Of a stretch of 7,159 bases of DNA, positions 6,961 to 7,159 are shown one piece after another. The stretch's first letter is position 1; each line of letters starts with the position of its first letter. A model generated the notes under the pieces. The model worked only from the letters and a program-made list of their open reading frames with translations, ran no database searches and was not told the origin of the DNA. A program made the position numbers and the translations under genes. Source of the DNA: an uncultured Clostridiaceae bacterium (GTDB lineage Bacteria; Bacillota; Clostridia; Clostridiales; Oxobacteraceae); assembly GCA_937900065.1 (NCBI GenBank), contig CALCDS010000067.1:1-7159 (forward strand), given 5' to 3'.

Positions 6961-7021
6961 ATGAATAAAACAAGAAGGAAAATATACAAACCCAGCATAT
7001 TAACCTCTTAACTTTATGTAT

Positions 7022-7051
7022 AATATAACATATCCGTTTAAAAAATCATAA
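7022..7051 (-). promoter_or_regulatory. Weak promoter candidate for the surface-protein gene
   Basis: On the minus strand TATATT (7022-7027) is preceded directly by TGT, which makes an extended -10 element, with a poor -35 candidate TTATGA (7046-7051) 18 bases upstream. The region is very AT-rich and offers overlapping alternatives such as TATTAT, so the exact site is uncertain. A start near 7015 would give a leader of about 160 bases that contains the extended Shine-Dalgarno sequence. Confidence 0.35.
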
Positions 7052-7080
7052 GGTATTTATCTGGAACACTAACCAAAATC

Positions 7081-7129
7081 GTCCAGCATGAAGGCTTATG
7101 CTTAAAGCAACCAAACCTTTATACTGGAC
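7081..7129. repeat. Imperfect inverted repeat, possible terminator
   Basis: The arms 7081-7094 (GTCCAGCATGAAGG) and 7116-7129 (CCTTTATACTGGAC) pair at 12 Watson-Crick positions, plus one wobble and one mismatch on either strand, around a 21-base loop. On the plus strand the stem is followed by a T-rich run (TATTTTTTATT, 7130-7140), as in an intrinsic terminator, but no plus-strand gene is visible to its left. On the minus strand it is followed by a weaker U-run (GATTTTGG) and could end a gene that lies beyond the right edge. Confidence 0.5.
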
Positions 7130-7159
7130 TATTTTTTATTGCATAAAAATTGCTCCGGT

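Larger units (their letters stand above)
6857..7159 (-). other. Upstream region and probable leader of the surface-protein gene
   Basis: These 303 bases hold no gene that I can support. From the gene outward they contain a weak ribosome binding site (AAAGGGG, 6869-6875), a hairpin (6896-6915), a perfect extended Shine-Dalgarno sequence (6950-6960), an AT-rich promoter candidate (7022-7051) and an imperfect inverted repeat (7081-7129). A short hydrophobic reading frame begins at ATG 6998 and is discussed as a finding. The last 30 bases could hold the end of an upstream gene, but too little is visible to say. Confidence 0.6.

Noticed and set aside
7081..7129. Terminal inverted repeat or hairpin end of an insertion sequence
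   Set aside because: There is no transposase fragment, no matching end elsewhere in the window and no target-site duplication.
6857..7159. c-di-GMP or other known riboswitch in the surface-protein leader
   Set aside because: I could not recognise the conserved core of any riboswitch class. The visible stems are simple and short or lie upstream of the probable promoter.

Overview
The window looks like chromosomal DNA from a spore-forming, low-GC Gram-positive bacterium of the Clostridia. The main reasons are a secreted protein with three cell-wall-binding type 2 (CWB2) repeats, the type used by clostridial S-layer and cell-wall proteins, and strong AGGAGG-type ribosome binding sites, sigma-A-like promoters and U-tract terminators throughout. 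A small lipoprotein that may belong to a sporulation family is weaker support. I cannot name the genus from the sequence alone.

All four supported genes lie on the minus strand, so transcription runs from high to low coordinates. From right to left: (1) a roughly 300-base region (6857-7159) that holds no convincing gene. It contains an imperfect inverted repeat, a weak promoter candidate, an unusually perfect Shine-Dalgarno sequence with no start codon in reach, and a small hairpin. (2) A 1096-residue S-layer-type surface protein (3566-6856) with a signal peptide, three CWB2 repeats and about seven Ig-like units, closed by a strong terminator at 3521-3557. (3) An FtsA-like actin-fold ATPase (1594-3423) with its own promoter and an unusual C-terminal half of repeated beta-grasp-like units. 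(4) A Cof-type HAD-IIB phosphatase (642-1508), 85 bases further on with no terminator between, so probably cotranscribed with the ATPase. (5) A small lipoprotein (47-511) that resembles YhcN/YlaJ spore lipoproteins, with its own sigma-A-like promoter and a 40-base perfectly palindromic terminator at the left edge.

Functionally the segment leans towards the cell envelope: a wall-bound surface protein, a cytoplasmic FtsA/PilM-type ATPase and a membrane-anchored lipoprotein. The HAD phosphatase is probably metabolic. There is no direct evidence that the four products work together, and the surface protein is transcriptionally separated from the rest. The two points most worth a second look are the surface-protein leader, which resembles the mRNA-stabilising STAB-SD arrangement of Bacillus thuringiensis cry3A, and the FtsA-like protein with its non-canonical C-terminus. 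I see no CRISPR array, tRNA, rRNA, transposase or broken gene.
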